Shown here piece after piece: positions 6,341-7,535 of a stretch of 7,535 bases of DNA (positions are counted from its first letter, which is position 1; each line of letters begins with the position of its first letter). The translations under genes and the position numbers were made by a program. A model generated the notes under the pieces. It ran no database searches, was not told the DNA's origin, and saw only the letters and a list, made by a program, of their open reading frames with translations. Source of the stretch: Calditrichota bacterium (GTDB taxonomy: Bacteria; Calditrichota; Calditrichia; RBG-13-44-9); assembly GCA_016934605.1 (NCBI GenBank), contig JAFGSO010000233.1, positions 1-7,535 of the forward strand. The letters are read 5' to 3'.

Positions 6341-6523
6341 GTTGTTATGTGTCTTTAAAAGCTCTGGAATTTAAAAGACACCTCCATCAAAATCAAGCCT
6401 TTTTAAAGACGAAAAACGCCACAGGAGAGACGCATTTGTTTCCGAATCAGTGGCCATTTTTAACAAAATTGGTGCTGAATTGAAAACTTTAAGATATATT
6501 TCTTTCCAGTACGCCGCTTACTT
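6341..6523 (-). other. Intergenic region between pckG and parA
   Basis: These 183 bases form the only non-coding stretch of any size in the window. The parA-proximal third carries the GGAGG-hairpin element and a further GTCTTTAAAA copy at 6410-6401. The rest is AT-rich, without a convincing intrinsic terminator for pckG. A weak sigma70-like pair, TTTTCA at 6486-6481 and TAAAAA at 6462-6457 with an 18-base spacer (each 4 of 6 to consensus), is the best promoter candidate I can find, but it is not strong evidence. A ten-codon reading frame starting at 6387 (MEVSFKFQSF) overlaps the hairpin. A promoter for the parA-to-atp run is expected here by position. Confidence 0.5.
6349..6385 (-). promoter_or_regulatory. 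Shine-Dalgarno core plus hairpin in the parA leader (possible structured ribosome site)
   Basis: Reading the minus strand, GGAGG occupies 6385-6381 and is immediately followed by an imperfect inverted repeat: arm 6381-6370 (GTGTCTTTTAAA), 9-base loop (TTCCAGAGC), arm 6360-6349 (TTTTAAAGACAC). The arms pair at 11 of 12 positions, with one T-T mismatch. Eight bases (ATAACAAC) then lead to the parA ATG. In linear sequence the GGAGG is 40 bases from the ATG, too far to work. If the hairpin folds, the gap shrinks to about 8 bases, close to optimal. The same DNA palindrome could instead be a protein operator. No T-run follows the second arm, so a terminator is unlikely. Confidence 0.5.
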
Positions 6524-7535
6524 CTACGGAATCCCTGTCAGATCGAATGGACTCACATAATCACCAAACATTTTCTGAGTCTGAATAAGCCTGTTCTTCT
6601 GTTTCTCCAGTTCATCGAAAACCAATGAAGGTATATCCATTAAACCGGCAAAAATATCGAAAACTCTTTTGATTTTCCGGAGATTTTCGGGAATGCGCAG
6701 CGTAAACTGACTGATGTAGTCTGCTTCTGAATATTTATGACCCAGTACGTGTCCAAACAGATCGGCGAGATCCCGATAAAGTGGAATCCTGCCGGTTGGA
6801 GTTTGAATGGCATCCACATCACCGTTTACGCGCAATTCCATCCATTTAAACCATACCTTTTTATCGTTTTTTTCGTTGAGAAATTTACCATCTTTATCCA
6901 GCAGAAAATAATTCACCGAAAAAATCGACGGTGGATCTGACAGATTTTTCCCAAATTCAAGATTACTTTCTATATATTTTCCGATGGATATTGAGAGAAA
7001 ATCCAGATTTGACATGGGATTAAATTCTCTGACACCCGCTTTGCCCAATGTAGCCGCAGTCGTTTCCGACTCCAGTGCAGCTCCCTTTGTGATAATTCCA
7101 TGTATCCAGTTGAAGGCTTCTTCCACCGGAACAGATGTGTCCGCATCCCTTCCGCCATAGACAATCCCTCCTATTTTAACACCTTCAGAATCGTGTGCGG
7201 CCGGATCCAGGTTTTCCATCGCATCCAGCGAAATAGTAAATCTCGCGTTGGGATGTGACGACGGTATTTCCTTTCCGGCATCATCCAGTTTCCCGGGATA
7301 CCATTCTCCGGAATGATTCATTCCCCGCTCAGGTACAGCGCCATCCTTGCCCTTCCAGTAAGCTTCCTTATCTTCAGTTATCAAAATATTCGAAAAAATG
7401 ATTTCATTGGGCGAATGAAGGGCTTTCCATTGAATCGGATCATCCTTGGAATTGATTCCCATAATAATTCCGAAAATTCCCTTTTCAACATTGACGGCTC
7501 TTACCTCCCCATTATTTTTTCGAAGATAGGCAATA
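6524..7535 (-). CDS. pckG: Phosphoenolpyruvate carboxykinase (GTP), C-terminal part (cut by window edge)
   Basis: GTP-PEPCK interconverts oxaloacetate plus GTP with PEP plus GDP and CO2, the entry to gluconeogenesis. The frame is open from the right edge to the TAG at 6524, giving 336 residues, somewhat over half of a usual protein of about 600. The visible part opens inside the family pattern GEVRAVNIEKGIFGIIMG (residues 9-26), then has IIFSNILIT (45-53), a substrate-site segment YGGRDADTS (126-134), FNWIHGI and ESETTAA, and the guanine-pocket motif FSVNYF (205-210; compare FHVNWF in animal enzymes), which favours the GTP-type rather than ATP-type family. The P-loop and metal ligands lie outside the window. 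GGRDADT instead of the GGRRP of animal and most bacterial enzymes resembles, from memory, archaeal (Thermococcales) PEPCKs. It sits upstream of parA without overlap and is probably a separate transcription unit. Confidence 0.93.
   Translation of the reverse strand, partial: IAYLRKNNGEVRAVNVEKGIFGIIMGINSKDDPIQWKALHSPNEIIFSNILITEDKEAYWKGKDGAVPERGMNHSGEWYPGKLDDAGKEIPSSHPNARFTISLDAMENLDPAAHDSEGVKIGGIVYGGRDADTSVPVEEAFNWIHGIITKGAALESETTAATLGKAGVREFNPMSNLDFLSISIGKYIESNLEFGKNLSDPPSIFSVNYFLLDKDGKFLNEKNDKKVWFKWMELRVNGDVDAIQTPTGRIPLYRDLADLFGHVLGHKYSEADYISQFTLRIPENLRKIKRVFDIFAGLMDIPSLVFDELEKQKNRLIQTQKMFGDYVSPFDLTGIP

Noticed and set aside
6481..6523. Possible terminator after pckG
   Set aside because: The short repeats there (AGTA/TACT and AAGA/TCTT) form only four pairs each and no T-run follows on the minus strand.

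Overview
Every gene I can support lies on the minus strand, so the window reads naturally from right to left. In that direction it holds the C-terminal part of a GTP-dependent PEP carboxykinase (cut by the right edge), a 183-base gap, parA, parB, a membrane-anchored M23 peptidase, a bactofilin, atpZ, an AtpI-like membrane protein, then atpB, atpE, atpF, atpH and the first 175 codons of atpA (cut by the left edge).

The organism is a Gram-negative-type bacterium using the standard code (TGA, TAG and TAA all end genes) with moderate GC content. A bactofilin and M23 peptidase next to a chromosomal parAB and an ATP synthase operon, together with an archaeal-looking GTP-PEPCK, suggests the FCB group broadly (Marinimicrobia, Calditrichota or relatives). 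This is an inference from gene order and protein style, not a placement. In many bacteria parAB and the atp operon lie near the replication origin, so the window is probably origin-proximal, though no origin is visible in it.

Region by region: (1) 6524-7535 is pckG, linking oxaloacetate and PEP. (2) 6341-6523 is the only sizeable non-coding gap. It must hold any promoter for the downstream genes and contains an unusual element just before parA: a strong Shine-Dalgarno core directly followed by a hairpin that ends 8 bases before the parA start. (3) 4708-6340 is parA-parB, overlapping by 26 bases, for chromosome segregation. (4) 3435-4685 is the M23 peptidase plus bactofilin, a likely cell-wall or cell-shape module. 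(5) 1-3469 is the ATP synthase cluster, with two accessory membrane genes ahead of a, c, b, delta and alpha.

From parA to atpA the longest gap is 55 bases and three junctions overlap, so the run may be transcribed as one unit joining chromosome segregation, wall remodelling and energy conversion. The core genes are well-known families. The least explained signals are the leader structure before parA and the placement of the M23-bactofilin pair between parB and atp. I saw no tRNA, rRNA, CRISPR array, insertion sequence or frameshifted gene.
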